Shown here: piece by piece, positions 12,595-25,406 of the stretch
Layout of the letters: each line of letters opens with the position of its first letter
How positions within the stretch are numbered: position 1 is the stretch's first letter
DNA from: Phlyctochytrium arcticum
Lineage: Eukaryota > Chytridiomycota > Chytridiomycetes > Chytridiales > Chytridiaceae
Reading direction: 5' to 3'
Length of the DNA: 64,000 nt
Assembly: GCA_025602905.1 (NCBI GenBank)
Contig: JAHLKI010000026.1
Location: 310,001-374,000 of the forward strand
Program-made: the position numbers and the translations under genes
The notes under the pieces: generated by a model
The model's database searches: none
What the model was told of the DNA's origin: nothing
What the model saw: the letters and a program-made list of their open reading frames with translations, nothing else

Positions 12595-13315
12595 ATGTCC
12601 ATCAAAACCTTTCGAACCACGACCATCCTTCTGCTAGTCTTTCTGTTTGGAGACTTGCTGGCCACAGTTTTGGCTGAATCTAGACGAGGGCAATACTTTA
12701 CTGTTGTTATAGCCTATGTGTGAGTTCTGAACTTTTCAATTTTGTGATAAAGGTTGATGACTGATGTTCTGCAAATGTCATCTCAAAAAAGTGTTCAGTT
12801 CCTCCTCCTTGCCGCAAATCTCCTTCTCCTGTTCATTGGATTTTCGGGAAGTTATCCTTTTAGGGCGGGGTTGATGAGCATTATGATGCGTGAGTTTGCG
12901 GCCGCACTGTGGGGTAGCGGCGCGTACTTTGTCGTGATGCTTGTTTGTCGAATTATGGCAGCGGTAAGTGGCAAGCATATAAAAGTTGACTTTGGTGTTT
13001 GATGGCGGAGGACAGAAAGCATTGAGGGGATGTGATGACCACTTTTGCGAGCTCTGGACAGCGGAGTACACTACAGTCTATTCGATCTATCGCATAGGTA
13101 AGGTCATCCAGCAAAGAGCAAGATGTAAGCTGATAGCTAATTTGAATGCAGTGCAACTCGGATATTACTATTGCTACACAAGAACAGCCATCCAACTGTG
13201 CGACCCCAAGTGAGTTCATCCTCGATTGCGCCCATTCTCCAAAATATTGAGGCCTTGTAGATATTACAAGGACTCAAAGTGGTTGCGTGATCAATTGCGG
13301 CTCCAAACACCATGA
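12595..13315 (+). CDS. TMEM138-like ciliary four-span membrane protein
   Basis: Five short exons encode about 165 residues with four predicted membrane helices. The first helix is TTILLLVFLFGDLLATVL, the second lies in FLLLAANLLLLFIGF, and a third in AYFVVMLVCRIMA. The C-terminus is the family signature: YCYTRTAIQLCDPKYYKDSKWLRDQL can be aligned almost residue by residue with the end of human TMEM138 (K-R-T-A-V-R-L-G-D-P-x-F-Y-x-D-S-x-W-L-R). In animals TMEM138 is needed for ciliogenesis and is mutated in Joubert syndrome. Exon 1 starts at ATG 12595; the last exon starts after the acceptor near 13260 and ends at TGA 13313-13315. A flagellum-specific gene in a fungus implies a zoospore stage. 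Confidence 0.82.
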
Positions 13316-13543
13316 CAAAGTGATACTGTCTGAACCAAAACCATGGCCTCAGCTGATAGAGAAGACTATAGATGTATTTACAAGTGAGTGATGCACAAAT
13401 TAGTATTGGCCGATGGGTGGGGATTAAACCTTGCAAATAAATAGATATTGATAAGGACGGTAAATGTGCTTATATGCGGAGCAGGGGTGGCGATGGCTAT
13501 TGAGGAGGGGAGATGGTTGTGGGTAGGTAGCTACAAAGACACT

Positions 13544-14045
13544 CTAGAAACGGTCGCCGTCCCGGGGTGCACGGTCGCGGCTGAAGTTTCTTCGCTCACC
13601 CCCTCGGTCACCACCACGGTCACCACCAAAGTCCCGACGGGGACGCTCAACAGCGGGTTGTGCCTCGTTCACCTGAAAAGGATGCGGGGTCAATACGGTG
13701 GTTCACACAAATTTAATAGTAGTGGTAGCAACTTACACGAAGTTCACGGCCCTTGAATTCCTTGCCATCCAAAGACTCAATAGCCTTGAGAGCAGCGTCG
13801 TCCTCCATGTCGATAAATCCAAATCCTCGGCTACGTCCAGTGTCACGGTCGGTCATGATGCGAGCGGCCTTGACTTCGCCAAACTCGGCAAACATTGAGG
13901 AGAGTTCATCGGTACCGGCAGTCCAGGGCAGGTTACCGACAAAGATCCGCTTGGTGGACATGAACCGAGCAAAGAGGGACGCACTGGCGGGGCGGACGAG
14001 CATACTGGGCCGGGCAAGAAGGGTGGAGCGGGCAAGGTTGAACAT
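13544..14045 (-). CDS. mitochondrial glycine-rich RNA-binding protein (single RRM)
   Basis: Two exons (14045-13737 and 13672-13544) give 145 residues. The first 30 residues are rich in R, L, S and A with no acids, consistent with mitochondrial import. One RRM follows, with RNP2 KRIFVGNLPW and RNP1 RSRGFGFIDM; it ends at GRELRVNEAQP. The tail has RGG-like repeats (GGDRGGDRGGERR) and ends GDRF. It resembles plant and algal GR-RBP and organellar RRM proteins that bind single-stranded RNA. It is divergent from the COX18-like gene, with about 220 bp between the two start codons acting as a shared promoter. Confidence 0.85.
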
Positions 14046-14265
14046 GCTGATGGACTTAAGGATCGATAGTAGCTTCGAGGTAAATGTAAAACAAAAACTT
14101 TGTGACTGCGATCGGAATTTGGGGAGAAAAGCAACCGTCCCCGTGACGTGTGGCTTTGAAAGTGACACGACTGTCACCGGCGAAACGTCGAGATTCCGGT
14201 CAAAATCAAAATTTCCAGCAGGACATTACATGAACATGAATCATTTCAAAACGAAGCGGATAAAA

Positions 14266-15388
14266 ATGGGCTGGTTAGGCAGCGCTCTGCCAGCCTGTTC
14301 AACTTCTTCAAGACTGAGCGCTTTCTATACCTTGTCAACGTCCACGATCCGATCCAAGTCATGTCTTCGCCAACCCTCCACCACCTACATTCCACCACGG
14401 TCCGTGCTTGCCTTGGCCTCTATACCACCTGCTCTGCAAGAATCTAGTTTGTCCTTCTCCCCAGTTGCTTTCACTGAAACAGCGTTGATACTCGCACAGT
14501 CCAGCACAGGACTGCCTTGGTGGCTTACCATCATTGGATTTACGACCGCCCTTCGTTTGACGATTACCTTTCCTTTGGCGGTCCAGCAGCGACGACGAAT
14601 GGCACGGCTAGCAAGTTTAGCGCCAGTAATCAAAGCCTGGGAGGCCACTTTTAGGCAGATGTTAAAGAGACGAGGCGGTCCAGAGGGTGTAAGTGTGGCG
14701 GAAGTAAAATCTTTGGTACGTGGGTGGGCAACAAAGCTGCGATATATCAAGCTAATCCCCGGCCCAACAGTACCGCAATAAAACCCGCGAGCTCTTCAAA
14801 ACCTACAACTGCCATCCGATCAAAACAATCATCCTCCCGCTAGCACAAATCCCTCTCTGGATCACGACCTCTCTTGCCCTCCGACGCATGGCCGCCTTTC
14901 CTTCGCCCTGGCTCGATACCCCCTCATCCCCCGTCGATGGTTTTACCACAGGCGGAACGTCCTTCTTTGTGGACCTGTCGGCGACTGATCCCACAATGAT
15001 TTTTCCCATTGCGATTGGCGCCATGTACCTGATGAATGTAGAGGTGGGATATGTCATGGCATTCAATTCAACCTTAATTTATTGATGCAAGTGCAGCTTA
15101 ACAATGCCCTATTGCAACTTCGAGGACATCAAGGAAATATCTTGGTGACTGGCCTCTTTCGGCTCCTTGCCCTCGTCATGATTCCGATTGCAACACAAGT
15201 TCCCATGGTATAGTACCTTGAGCGTCCATACCACTGCGGTATTAAGTATTAATGTCTTGATTCAGGCGTTAAACTTGCTGTGGGCATCTTCTGCAGGATT
15301 TAGCATTGTGCAAAACCTTGGATTTTGGATGGTCCAAAACAGAGCACGGTCTTCGACCGTCAAAGTTGATAGTAAAGTTCAAACGTAG
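14266..15388 (+). CDS. COX18-like mitochondrial inner-membrane insertase (Oxa1/YidC family)
   Basis: The CDS join(14266..14715,14771..15043,15097..15207,15266..15388) encodes 318 residues. After a mitochondrial-type leader comes the YidC/Oxa1 core: LPWWLTIIGFTTALRLTITF, then a basic loop, PIKTIILPLAQIPLWITTSL, a segment FPIAIGAMYLMNVE and two more hydrophobic helices in RLLALVMIPIATQVPM and ALNLLWASSAGFSIVQN. The size and the lack of a long C-terminal basic coiled coil favour Cox18 over Oxa1. Cox18 exports the C-terminal tail of cytochrome oxidase subunit 2 across the inner membrane. All introns are GT-AG and frame-preserving. Confidence 0.82.
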
Positions 15389-15576
15389 AATCATCAGCTT
15401 GTATATATGTGCTATGTAGTGTAGACTTTATTTATTTGCTTTGCTGATAGTCCTTTCCTAATCTTTTCTTCCAGAAACGTTTCGGAGAGTCTCAAGGCCG
15501 AGTCTGTGGCGCAGCCAGTTCTGACATTCAAACGCGTCGACGCGTTTGGCATGGCCGACGCGTTAAGTGCATCAAG

Positions 15577-17838
15577 ATGAGGCCGGATAGGTGGCTCACA
15601 CAATGCTCGACTATATGTATACTATGGGCATGTCTAGTAATTATACTTCCCCTGGCGTCTGTGTACGCACAAGGTAACCTGTCAGACTTTCATTACATCA
15701 AGCGGGATCAGCTCTGATGACATTTCCCATCGCAGCTGCTACGTGTATTTGCGACTTGACTTCAAATCTATGTGATCCAAACTGCTGCTGTGACCCCGAT
15801 TGCTCATCTGCAGCTCGAGCATCGTATTTTCGGGGAGAATGTTTACCAGAGTCTGGCCTGGTGTCAGAAGTGCCGGTGGGAGGAGCTTCGGCTGGTTCCG
15901 TTTGCCATGCCTCCGCGGCCCTCAACAATGTAGCGGCAGTGTTGTCGCAAGGAGGTGACCAATGTGTCTCAGTGCGGGAAGGTGGGAAATGATTTGGAGA
16001 CACCATGATGAGCTGAAGGCAGAGATTAAGCGACTTTCACGTAACAGGATCGGTCCGCAAGTTCGCTTTACCGTCGCCAAGCACTTATACAACTGCCGGA
16101 ACTTTTCAAAATATTTTTCAGCAAGCCCCATACTCTTACAGCTCTACCGCCTCTACTCCGCAAAGTTTACCACGCACGGCATACAAGGTTCGTAAACGCG
16201 TTCTTTCATTCAAGATAAGGGCCCAAGATCAAATGTTGAAGGGTGTCATAGTATGGAGACATCATTCAAGTTGCATTTCCTGGTCCACCTGCTCTACGAA
16301 CCGCATTGCGACTACCAGTGGCGCGAATAAGTAGCTTATGTGAAGACACTTCGCCTGCAAGTAGGTAGGCCCTCTGTACAAGGCACCCACTCAGCTGTCT
16401 CACCGCTCGACATAGGATTTCTGAAGGCCCAAAATTCTGCATGCGCGAGGGCACTCAATTCCAACGGTACTCAGTGTACCGCTGGAACAGCCTTTGATTA
16501 TAGATACTATTCGGCATTAAGTGTTATTGCGGTATGTCGGCAAATTGGCTTTCGAAAATTGCAAACACGAGACTGACATAGGCTTAGAATCCAGTGAATG
16601 GCTCAACGGTTGCAATTGGTGCCACATGTGTCAACGCAGCAGGGGCAACGATCACTTGTGCGAATCCCACATTCAATCCAGTTACGCAAAACTGCGATAA
16701 TGCTGTTTCGCTGGTGAGTTTAGACCGACTTTCTCAGCCGGTAACACGATATAATGTAAATTCAATAGATTTCGTACGTTATTACATATGCGGTTTCTTC
16801 GCCAGAAGTGACTACAATAGTGGACATAAAAATGCAAGCAACCTTGTCTTCACAAGATGCGCGTACGGGAAGTATAGAGCAGCGCTTTACAGCCACCTTT
16901 GCCCTCGTAAGTCTGGTATTCTTGAAAAACGTGACCTTTTTGAACGCTTTTGACACTATTGGCAGTCAGGAGGAACCACGCCCGCCGTGCGCTCTGGGAA
17001 CTCTGGATATGTATTCGGCCGGCCCGTTTTAGCTGGAACGCGTTCGGGCGGGACTATATCCGTCCAGGCATCGGGTCTTTCGATCCCCCAAAATATTTAC
17101 GATGCAGGCACTGGTCGTATCACTTGCGGCTCCCCAACCAACCCTGCCGCACGGCTGCCCGTAACTTTCGGAACAAACGTCGCCACAGGCTGTACCTTGC
17201 ACCTGGCTCTGGCTGATTTGGCAGCAGGTTGTACAGCACTAGCGACAACAATTTACAACATACAAACTCAGTCGCTGATGGGAATATCGCATGTGGGACG
17301 GACGGGAAGCTCTGGCTCAGCCTTGGACGACTGGTTGACAGTCATCAATGCTTTGCCAGTTGGTACACCGGTTAGTTACTTGGATGAGCAGCGAAACTTT
17401 GCTCCTACGGTCACTTATACTGAAATGGTTTAGGTTTCATCGGCCGATGACTCTAGTTGTTCCAATCTCCTCACCAATGTAAATATCGAGTTCCTTATCG
17501 CTGATGTAGGTATCAGTACGTCACCACAACCCAACATCATTGGCGCACGATTCCGACCTACTTTGGGCTCATTTTCCTGGTCGTGTGCCAATGTAATTGA
17601 CTGCCTATCCTCTACACAACCATTCCACATCGCTAGTACCGTAACCTTCCTCTATGTCCGGGGCCCGCCCGAAATGGTATTACCCCCGCCACCTCAGCTG
17701 GTAAAGGGATTGCCAGATGATATATTCTATCCATTCCAAATTGCATCCTATGGCTTGCGCAGCCGGCCCGCCTGCACCATAAGTTGGTTCATAGGGTCAA
17801 CAGCTCTGGCGATCGTCAGTATTTTATGGGCATTGTAG
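15577..17838 (+). CDS. Tectonic-family ciliary transition-zone protein
   Basis: Exon 1 (15577-15673) encodes a classic signal peptide with core ICILWACLVIILPLASVYA. Exon 2 starts at 15736 with the Tectonic cysteine signature CDLTSNLCDPNCCCDPDC, which is diagnostic of the family. Later exons give a large extracellular, cysteine-containing beta-rich region (for example NGSTVAIGATCVNAAGATI, and VGRTGSSGSALDDWLTV) and a hydrophobic C-terminal helix ISWFIGSTALAIVSILWAL. Tectonics are secreted or single-span proteins of the MKS/B9 transition-zone complex at the base of cilia. The gene lies 2.3 kb from TMEM138, another ciliary gene. Introns between 16.0 and 17.5 kb were not all placed. Which of TCTN1/2/3 it matches best cannot be said. 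Confidence 0.85.
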
Positions 17839-17962
17839 ATATGGGGTGCTGATGGCACAAATTGTATATATATAGATCTTCATGGAACAACCATCGTGTC
17901 AGAGATGAATTACATAGAAAAAGTACAGCCAATAGTCAACGTTACAGTCGCGCTCATCTACT

Positions 17963-18470
17963 TTAGATTGGAAAATGGTTCGCGTAGCGCAGTGACCTAC
18001 TGCGGATTCTGATGTGCACACCGACCAGAAAAGCCAGTGCGACTATTATTCGAGCGGCCGCTACAATTAGCCAGTCACCAAAGTCATCAATGTGGCTCAA
18101 AATCTCGGCCAGCCAAGGCCCGATTCGAACATCCGAGAGAATGAGAGACACTGGCTGCATATCATCCTCCGCACTGCTGGCAACGTGGGCCGCGTCTGAG
18201 TGAATTTGTTCCTCCGGTGGCAGCGAAAGCTCTGGCCAAAATGTCCCATAGGCGATTGGTTTATATTTCCGCCGGTGACTATTGTAGTCCCCGTTATACT
18301 GGCGCAAGTTGCTGATGCCCATAATTCCCAGCGCTCGAATGACAACGGTGAATTCCACTAGATTTTCATCAGTTCAATCCTCAAGAGCACATGGGCAAGA
18401 AGTGGTTTACCAATTTTTTCTAGTGCGAGCCCAATACGGTCATAAAAAAATTCTAGAACCACGGAAATGA
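17963..18470 (-). CDS. small membrane protein, function unknown
   Basis: The last exon runs from about 18357 to the stop at 17963 and contains ATG 18322. An upstream exon at about 18470-18413 (VVLEFFYDRIGLALEKI) can be joined to it by a GT-AG intron, which extends the N-terminus in frame into EFTVVIRALGIMGISNL. The product has a first amphipathic or hydrophobic segment, a polar middle (YNSHRRKYKPIAYGTFWPEL) with acidic residues, and a C-terminal membrane helix WLIVAAARIIVALAFLVGV followed by basic residues. I do not recognise the family. The true start is probably further upstream on the minus strand. Confidence 0.4.
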
Positions 18471-18655
18471 CCCTGAAATGAGGCTCAGGGTAATGTTATT
18501 CCAAAAAAGAGCAAGGCGGGAGTTTGATCTACAGCCAAGACAAAAATCAATCATTGGGGGGGCTACAAAGGATATGTGGGGTGGGAATAAAAACGCGTAA
18601 ATGTACAATTTCTACAGTAGGTCTTCTTTAAAAAAAAGTCATCGAGTATCCAGTA

Positions 18656-20010
18656 CTACTTTGTCATCCGCCTATATGCGAAACCAAGCCCGACCGGCCA
18701 GATCGGATCATGAACAATAGGACAGTCCAAAATACCCTCAAAATTGTGGTCGTCCAGCACACCCAGCGTCACATTCTGACAACCGACAAGTTTGATCCAC
18801 TGCAAGCGCTTGCATCTCGCCGCCAACTCGCCTACGCCAGCATCTGTGATGCTATTATTGTGGTGGATCAAAAAAGTTTCCAGCCCAGGCAGGTGGCAAG
18901 CGAGAACGGCGAGGCCGATATCCGTAACGTTGGGAGCTTGAAGCAGACATAGGTATCGAAGGTATGAGGCACATGGAGCAGCGACAAGGAATTCCAGGTC
19001 TTCATCGGCAATGACATGGCAAGATGATAGTGATAATACCTCTAAATGATGGCAACCGGAAACAAGTGATTGAATTCCCTTACGCGTCAGGGAACTGTTG
19101 GTAATAAAGTGGAGTTCTGATTACGCGAAATATTTCAGTACGCTGAATCACTACAGAGGCTCGGTCCATTAAAAACGAACCTTCCAATCGAACACAAGAT
19201 GTGCCAATCAGCGCTAACATGTAGTCCACGGCGTCTGAGGTGAATATAGGGTAACAGTAATCATCCATGGTAATATCCAGTTTTCGCAACTTCAGAAACG
19301 GAAGCAGTGATCAGATTTGAAAATACCTTCGTGTGGACCTGAATGCTGATATCTTACCTGAATGAAGGCCCCTGACAGGCTCAGTTCTCTCATACTCTTC
19401 AAGAGAATCTCTCCTTCCATGTGGTGTAAAACAAGTTCCGAAAGATTGGCGCACATTGCCAGATGGGACAAGCTATCTTGTTGCAAGTTCTGGATTCTGA
19501 AACTACGAACAGATTTGCTGCACGACGCCAGAACGCGGTGCATTAGCTTTTGCGTGAGATCTGCACTCTTATTCTTTTCGTGCGGATTCGTGGCCACAAG
19601 TCCATCGAAAACATTCCATGCGGAAGGCGTCCAGAATAGATCTTCAAACTGGCGGGAAACAAGTCGTGCTATTAAAGAGGTGTTGAGCAGATTCTCCGAT
19701 GCTGAATCAACGATGGTACGTACTCTTTGCCTTGTCCGTGAATGTCAAGTACCGTGAAAGTTGGAATATAATCTCCGGTGGAAGGCTCCAAATACCTGGT
19801 GGCGGGACATTTGCCTTCTCGATGTCCGGTATCAAAGTCAAAGCACCCAGGTCCAAAGCAACGGCAAATACTGTTGGCTCCTCCATTATGGCCCTTCACC
19901 AATTCTGCTATTTCACTAGGTCCAAACCACGCGCGATGTCCAGATATCCGACTGAGTAATAAAAATACAAATGGAGAATGCGTTCTTCGGGTCCAAGTAA
20001 TGTAGTCCAA
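18656..20010 (-). CDS. F-box / leucine-rich repeat protein
   Basis: A multi-exon minus-strand gene. An F-box-like segment near 19700-19600 reads LIARLVSRQFEDLFWTPSAW. It is followed by LRR-type helices and strands such as RSFRIQNLQQDSLSHLAMC and LSELVLHHMEGEILLKSM, and by C-terminal AMN1-type repeats (NNSITDAGVGELAARCKRL then LQWIKLVGCQNVTLGVLDD). Such proteins are substrate receptors of SCF ubiquitin ligases. The stop is at 18656. The 5' end is uncertain: the open frame to 20010 is cysteine and glycine rich there and may include non-coding sequence. The substrate cannot be guessed. Confidence 0.65.
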
Positions 20011-20358
20011 ACGAGAAAGCCTAGCTGGATGAAAGGTTGAGGATTAAAGTTAGTTGAAAGTCGAATTGTCAAGGTGGTGGTGAGGAATTGGGGTTGAGAG
20101 GCGACGTTTCAACCACCGACGCGTTATCGACCGCACTGCGTGATTCGTTTGCTTACTCGATGGATCGAGCCAAGCGTGGATGTTGATTCCAGGGCGCGTT
20201 CAAGCCAATTGGGTCAGCAAACAATCCACTTGGCCCGCCGGGTGCGATCTGAAAGGCTCGTCAATATCGTTCGTAAAAGCAACATCGAAACTAGTGTGTC
20301 GTTGAAAGTGGTGGTGTGCTGGCAAATTACATAGCCTTTACTATTCGTGATCGAGCTA

Positions 20359-23300
20359 ATGGCGGAGACACATTCCTCCGTGGCGGATGCCACTTTGATC
20401 CCTCTTAGTCCGGCGAGCAGTACATGGAGCACCTCCCCCGACGCTCCTGCAATTCCGCTAGACGTTGGCGACGTCGCAGGTAAGGAATATACTTGCAGAT
20501 GTTTGGACTGCCCCCTGTAACAAGTTATTGGCCGTTCTCAGGAGTTCAAGGAAGAATCCGGTTCAAGCATGACGCAGGCGATCAGGAGCATACCCGAGAC
20601 GCAAGCTGGCTTGATGCCGAGCGTCAACAACTGCAGGCTTATGAGTACCTATGTCACATCGCGGAAGCAAAAGAGTGAGACCTTTGCTCATCATGAAATG
20701 GAACTCAGTGCTCATCCCCGCTACAGATGGATAGAAGCTTGCACAAAGTTGCAAATTGTGCCTATTAGTGAATTGGAGGAAGACATGCGCAACGGCATAG
20801 TATTAGCTCACCTCGCAAAATCCTTTGAACCAACTTGTGTGAAGAGAATTTTCGAAGACCGAACAAGATTGCAATTTCGCCATTCAGATAACATAAACTT
20901 CCTGTTTGAGGCAATGCGGAGGGTGGGATTACCGGATGTATTTTTCTTTGAGCTGACGGATTTATACGACAAGAAGAACATCCCCAAGGTCATCTACTGC
21001 ATTCACGCCCTCAGGTAGATATGCGCAGTCGGTATACTTCTTGCGGGTTGGCTTACCTCCGGTTTGCAGCCATCTTCTTTCCAAAAGGGGTCTTGCACCA
21101 TCGATGAAGAACCTCGTTGGACAGCTTTCCTTCACAGGTTAGGCACTTTGGTAGCTGCCGCAGGAATGTTCTAACACCAACAATTTAGAGGAACAGCTCG
21201 ATGCCACACAACAGTCTTTGGAAGAAGCCGGAGTCACAATGCCCGCCTTCAAAAGTGTTGGCGACGCACTGTCCAAAGAACTTGCGGAACCGGAAGCTGC
21301 CCCAGTTGCCCCACCAGAACCGGTCGAAACGGAAGAGCAGAGTATGAACAGCCCTACACTGTGCGGCATATTTCAATGACTAAAAGTTGTTGCATCTACT
21401 AGAGCGCCACAAAGAGTTAGCACAACATTCCGATCAGGTAGTCAAGCTGCAAGCCGAGTTCCGGGGTTACATGGCTCGAAAGCGATATCAGGAGACCTTG
21501 ACCAAGTATCGTGCCCAACAAGCCGCTCTCGAAGAAAAGAGACAGAAAGAGTACCTTGAAAGCGTAGTGCGCGCTCAATCCGCCATTCGCATGCATTTAC
21601 AACGGAAACGTTACATGGAGAAACAGAAACGCTTTGCAGACAATGAAAAGTCGATTATGCGCTTGCAGGCGGCCTGGAAAGGTCGGAAGGCCCGGCAAAA
21701 CTACAAGAAGCGTGTTTCCGACATTCATGGGAAGGAAGTGGCGTGGACTAAGGTACACTTACCTGATATTTGGTCGCCAGTTGTGTGAATACTGATTTGA
21801 GTTTCTAGTTGCAAGCAAGATTTAAAGGGCGCAAGCAGCGTCGTCATTATCTGGAACGGGCAAATTATTTGAATGCCCAAGCCGACTCGGTGACCAAAAT
21901 CCAAGCAATGTGGAGAGCGAAACGATTCGCCAAGGCGTATAAGACACTATGTAGGTTTCCGTCCGCCTATACGCGGTTGAATCATCTTTGCGCAGTGGCT
22001 AACTTCCATTTTCTGCAGCCAATGTGAATAACCCTTCCACCAAAGTTTTGCGGAACTTTATGGATCTACTTGAAGATAACGAAAACGACTTTGAGGAGGA
22101 TACAGGTTCGTCATGATAACTCACTGCATACCTGTGTAAACTGACGAGTACGGATTAGAGGTGGAGCGATTACGCCAACAAGTCGTCAAGCGTATTCGTG
22201 AAAATATTACATTGGAAGCTGAAGTAGCTGATCTGGACACCAAAATCTCCCTTCTGGTCCGAAATCGAATCTCCCTTGATGAAGTAATACACTTTACTTC
22301 CAAGAAAATGCGCATGACTTTGAGTCAGAATCAACTGAATGAGAAGTCCTCTTCAACCGTCAATTTGCGAGCGAAGGACCGAGAGAGTACATCCCGCCGG
22401 AAGCATTACGAAGAATTATTCTATCTTTTGCAAACGCAACCACAATACCTGGCGAAATTAGTTTTCAGCATGAACAAGATGACTGGAGCAAGTGCCACCA
22501 AATTTCTCACAAAAGTCGTTTTATCACTTTACGGTTACGCACAAGATCGAAGAGTAGAATCACTTTTGTTAAGTCTGTTCAAGGTACGTGTAACATGCCA
22601 ATTTTCTGGATATGCCAGTGTATTGACGAGGTCCTGAAATTATAGGAAGCGATTAAATTGGAAGTGGACGATATATCCAGCCTGGAAGAATTCTGGCGGG
22701 CAGATCCATTTTTCATCCGCTTGGTAGTTGACTACACTAGGTGCGTACACGTTATATTTCAGCTTGCCACACTAATCTTACGCACGGTTTTATTACAGAC
22801 GTGGAAGCAATGCCTACTATCTGCGCAGTCTTGTGGAGCCCTTGGTCAAGAACGTCCTCGCTGACAAGGACCTCAACCTTGAAACAGACGCTCTTGCGGT
22901 ATGAAAGAAAAATCAGTACAACTTCACGACCAGACTTTTGACTCTCGGTTTTTTACAGATTTACCGAAGTTTGATTGTTCAAGAGGAATCAAAGACAGGA
23001 GAAAAAAGTTCCCGCCCGTACGATGCATCGCCGAAACAGGCAATGGAGGATCCGGAGGTTAACCAGATCCAGACTGCGCGTGAGTTACCATATTCAGTCA
23101 CCAAGATGGCTTCGTCTTACAATCCCACCCTATAAGGAATTGCCAAGATCAAAGAACTGACCAATCAGTACCTGGAGGCCATCGTTCAGTCTGTGAAGAG
23201 CATGCCATTTGGTTTACGATGTTTGGCCCGGCAATTGCGCGAAACGCTGCAGGTAAATTTTGAAAGGTTGTAAGCGAAGAGAACATGCCGTTGACTTTTC

Positions 23301-25180
23301 TACACAGCGGCGTTTCCCCGGAAATGACGACGAAATTATTCGATTGGTTGGCGGAAACTTCATATATTACCGATACATTAGCCCAGCCATCATGTAAGTT
23401 TGAGCAAACGACAAGCAAACACCTTCAGACTCTTACGCGTGTGGCATTATTCCAGTCAACCCGAGCAGTTTGAAGTCATTGATATGTCAGTCGCGGGCAG
23501 TCTCACACCGATCCAGCGAAAGAATTTGGCAGAAATTGCAAAAATGCTGCATCAGATGTCGGTCGGCAAACCATTCTCAAATCAGGACGATCAAAACCAC
23601 CGAGATCTCAACGAGTACATCTCAGAGATGTTCAAAAACTTCATGGCGTTTTTCAAAGAAGGTGAGTGTCTCGATTGACTCCCAGATAAGTAATGAAGCT
23701 AAACCCTTTGTAGCTTCCACAGTTGATGCTGAGGTAGAAGACGAATATGCAGAGGCTATGAACGAATACGCCAGTATGGCTCAGAAGTCTCGGCCGACTG
23801 TCAAACTTACTCCCGGGGAAATCTTCCACTTACATCAAGTATTGATGGAGCACATCCAGGACGTTGCACCCGATGAGAAAGATAACATCAGACAAGTCCT
23901 GAAAGATTTAGAGCCTGTCCCACCCCAACAGGAGGAAGGCGGGTTTGAAATCGAGCTCCGGCTGCGCAACCGCTTCCCGTCTTTGGAGGATGAAAGAGCT
24001 GCACGCGTCAGGGCTTTGTGGAATGATGCCAAGCGTTACACGATTGCCGTGGTTCGCATCCAGTCCGGTCGGAATCTGCTTGATATTCTTGAGGCCCCTG
24101 TAACTGAAGCGGAAGAGGCATCATATCAAGAGTATCTGGAACAGGAGGAGCAGCAAGCCCATCTTAAGCGGGGACTGCAAGATCGTACAGCTATGACAGC
24201 CAGTAAAGAGAATTTGGGTGGATCTGGGAGTGTGCAGGGAAGCACGAATGCTTTGTCGGGTGGAGGGGAAAAAGGCAGTGATCCACAATTGGCAAGAGCT
24301 AGTGTCACCATGAGCGTCGTGCGCTTGGATGGGGCAGGGTGAGTTTAAGCTATGAACTCAATTGTGGGATGAAAATCTTATACCCAAATAGGTCAGGAAT
24401 GACGTTCTTTGCGCTGAAGCGCCGTGCACTCGAGATAATGGCAAGATTGGAAGCTGAAGGCGAAGTCAGCAAATCCAATCAGTACCAAGATATGCTCAAT
24501 TCCATCGCTAAAGACATGCTTACAAAGTCCCGCCGACGATCACGGCGAAGGAAAGAACTCGAAAGTCTGAGAAATACCCTGAAAAATCTGGAAGAAAAAG
24601 CTGTGTATTTGGATGACCAGAAGAAGAGTTATCATGACTACATTTCTACATGCATGGCGCAGCTACGGACCAAGCAACAGTAAGTTGAACGTAAGAGCTG
24701 CCTATTGGAATACCCACTGATGCTGTTGTCATTATAGCAAAGGAAAGCGACCACTCCCTTTCACCCGTCAATATGCTCATCAGAGAGCGCTGCAAAAGTC
24801 TGGCAAAGTTCCCAAGTTTGGATCGTACAAGTATACCGCGGCGGAACTGTACAAGAAGGGAGTCCTTTTGTCGATCGATGACGTTTCATCGTCGCGTTAT
24901 GGCCAAGTAACGCTCACAATATCTTCGGACGAAGCTGGTGTATTTTTGGTTGAGGCTGCATTCTTTGGTGTGACGATGAAGGAGAAATGCGAATTGCAAC
25001 TGGAGGATCTGCTGGCAGCGCAGTACAACAATGAGACTGTCATGACTTTGATGGAAGGCGCCAAAGTCAACCTGAACTTGTTGATCTTTTTGCTGAACAA
25101 AAAGTAAGTTCACCCCGCTTAGCATTACTCCTGGTCTTTTCGCTGACCAGGTTACACTGTATTTTAGGTTCTATGTGTAG
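20359..25180 (+). CDS. IQGAP-family scaffold (CH, IQ, GAP-related and RasGAP C-terminal domains)
   Basis: One long multi-exon gene. The N-terminal calponin-homology domain contains EWIEACTKLQIVPISELEE, DMRNGIVLAHLAKSF and KNIPKVIYCIHALR. Several IQ calmodulin-binding motifs follow between 21.4 and 21.95 kb, for example VKLQAEFRGYMARKRYQ, IMRLQAAWKGRKARQNYKK and VTKIQAMWRAKRFAKAYK. The GAP-related domain (22.2-23.6 kb) includes KSMPFGLRCLARQLRETL and FPGNDDEIIRLVGGNFIYYRYISPAI across splice sites; the second of these is cut by introns. The RasGAP C-terminal domain ends in QLEDLLAAQYNNETVMTL and FYV at TAG 25178-25180. IQGAPs link Cdc42/Rac, calmodulin and actin, and in fungi build the cytokinetic ring. 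Confidence 0.92.
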
Positions 25181-25406
25181 ATTAGCCAAGCATCGGCAGC
25201 ATGATATCCCGACACCTTATCCCTGTTAACTCCGCACAACGTTTCCAGTTTTCTATGTAATACTTGTGCTCTACGCCACCCCATCTGTCCTCTGTTAATA
25301 CAATCGGCACACGTTTCCTATGGCGTGTTATGTACAGTGAATATTATGCCTTACCAAACAAAAAATGTAGTGGGAGAAGGAGCAACATGATCAAAAAAAG
25401 GTGCTT

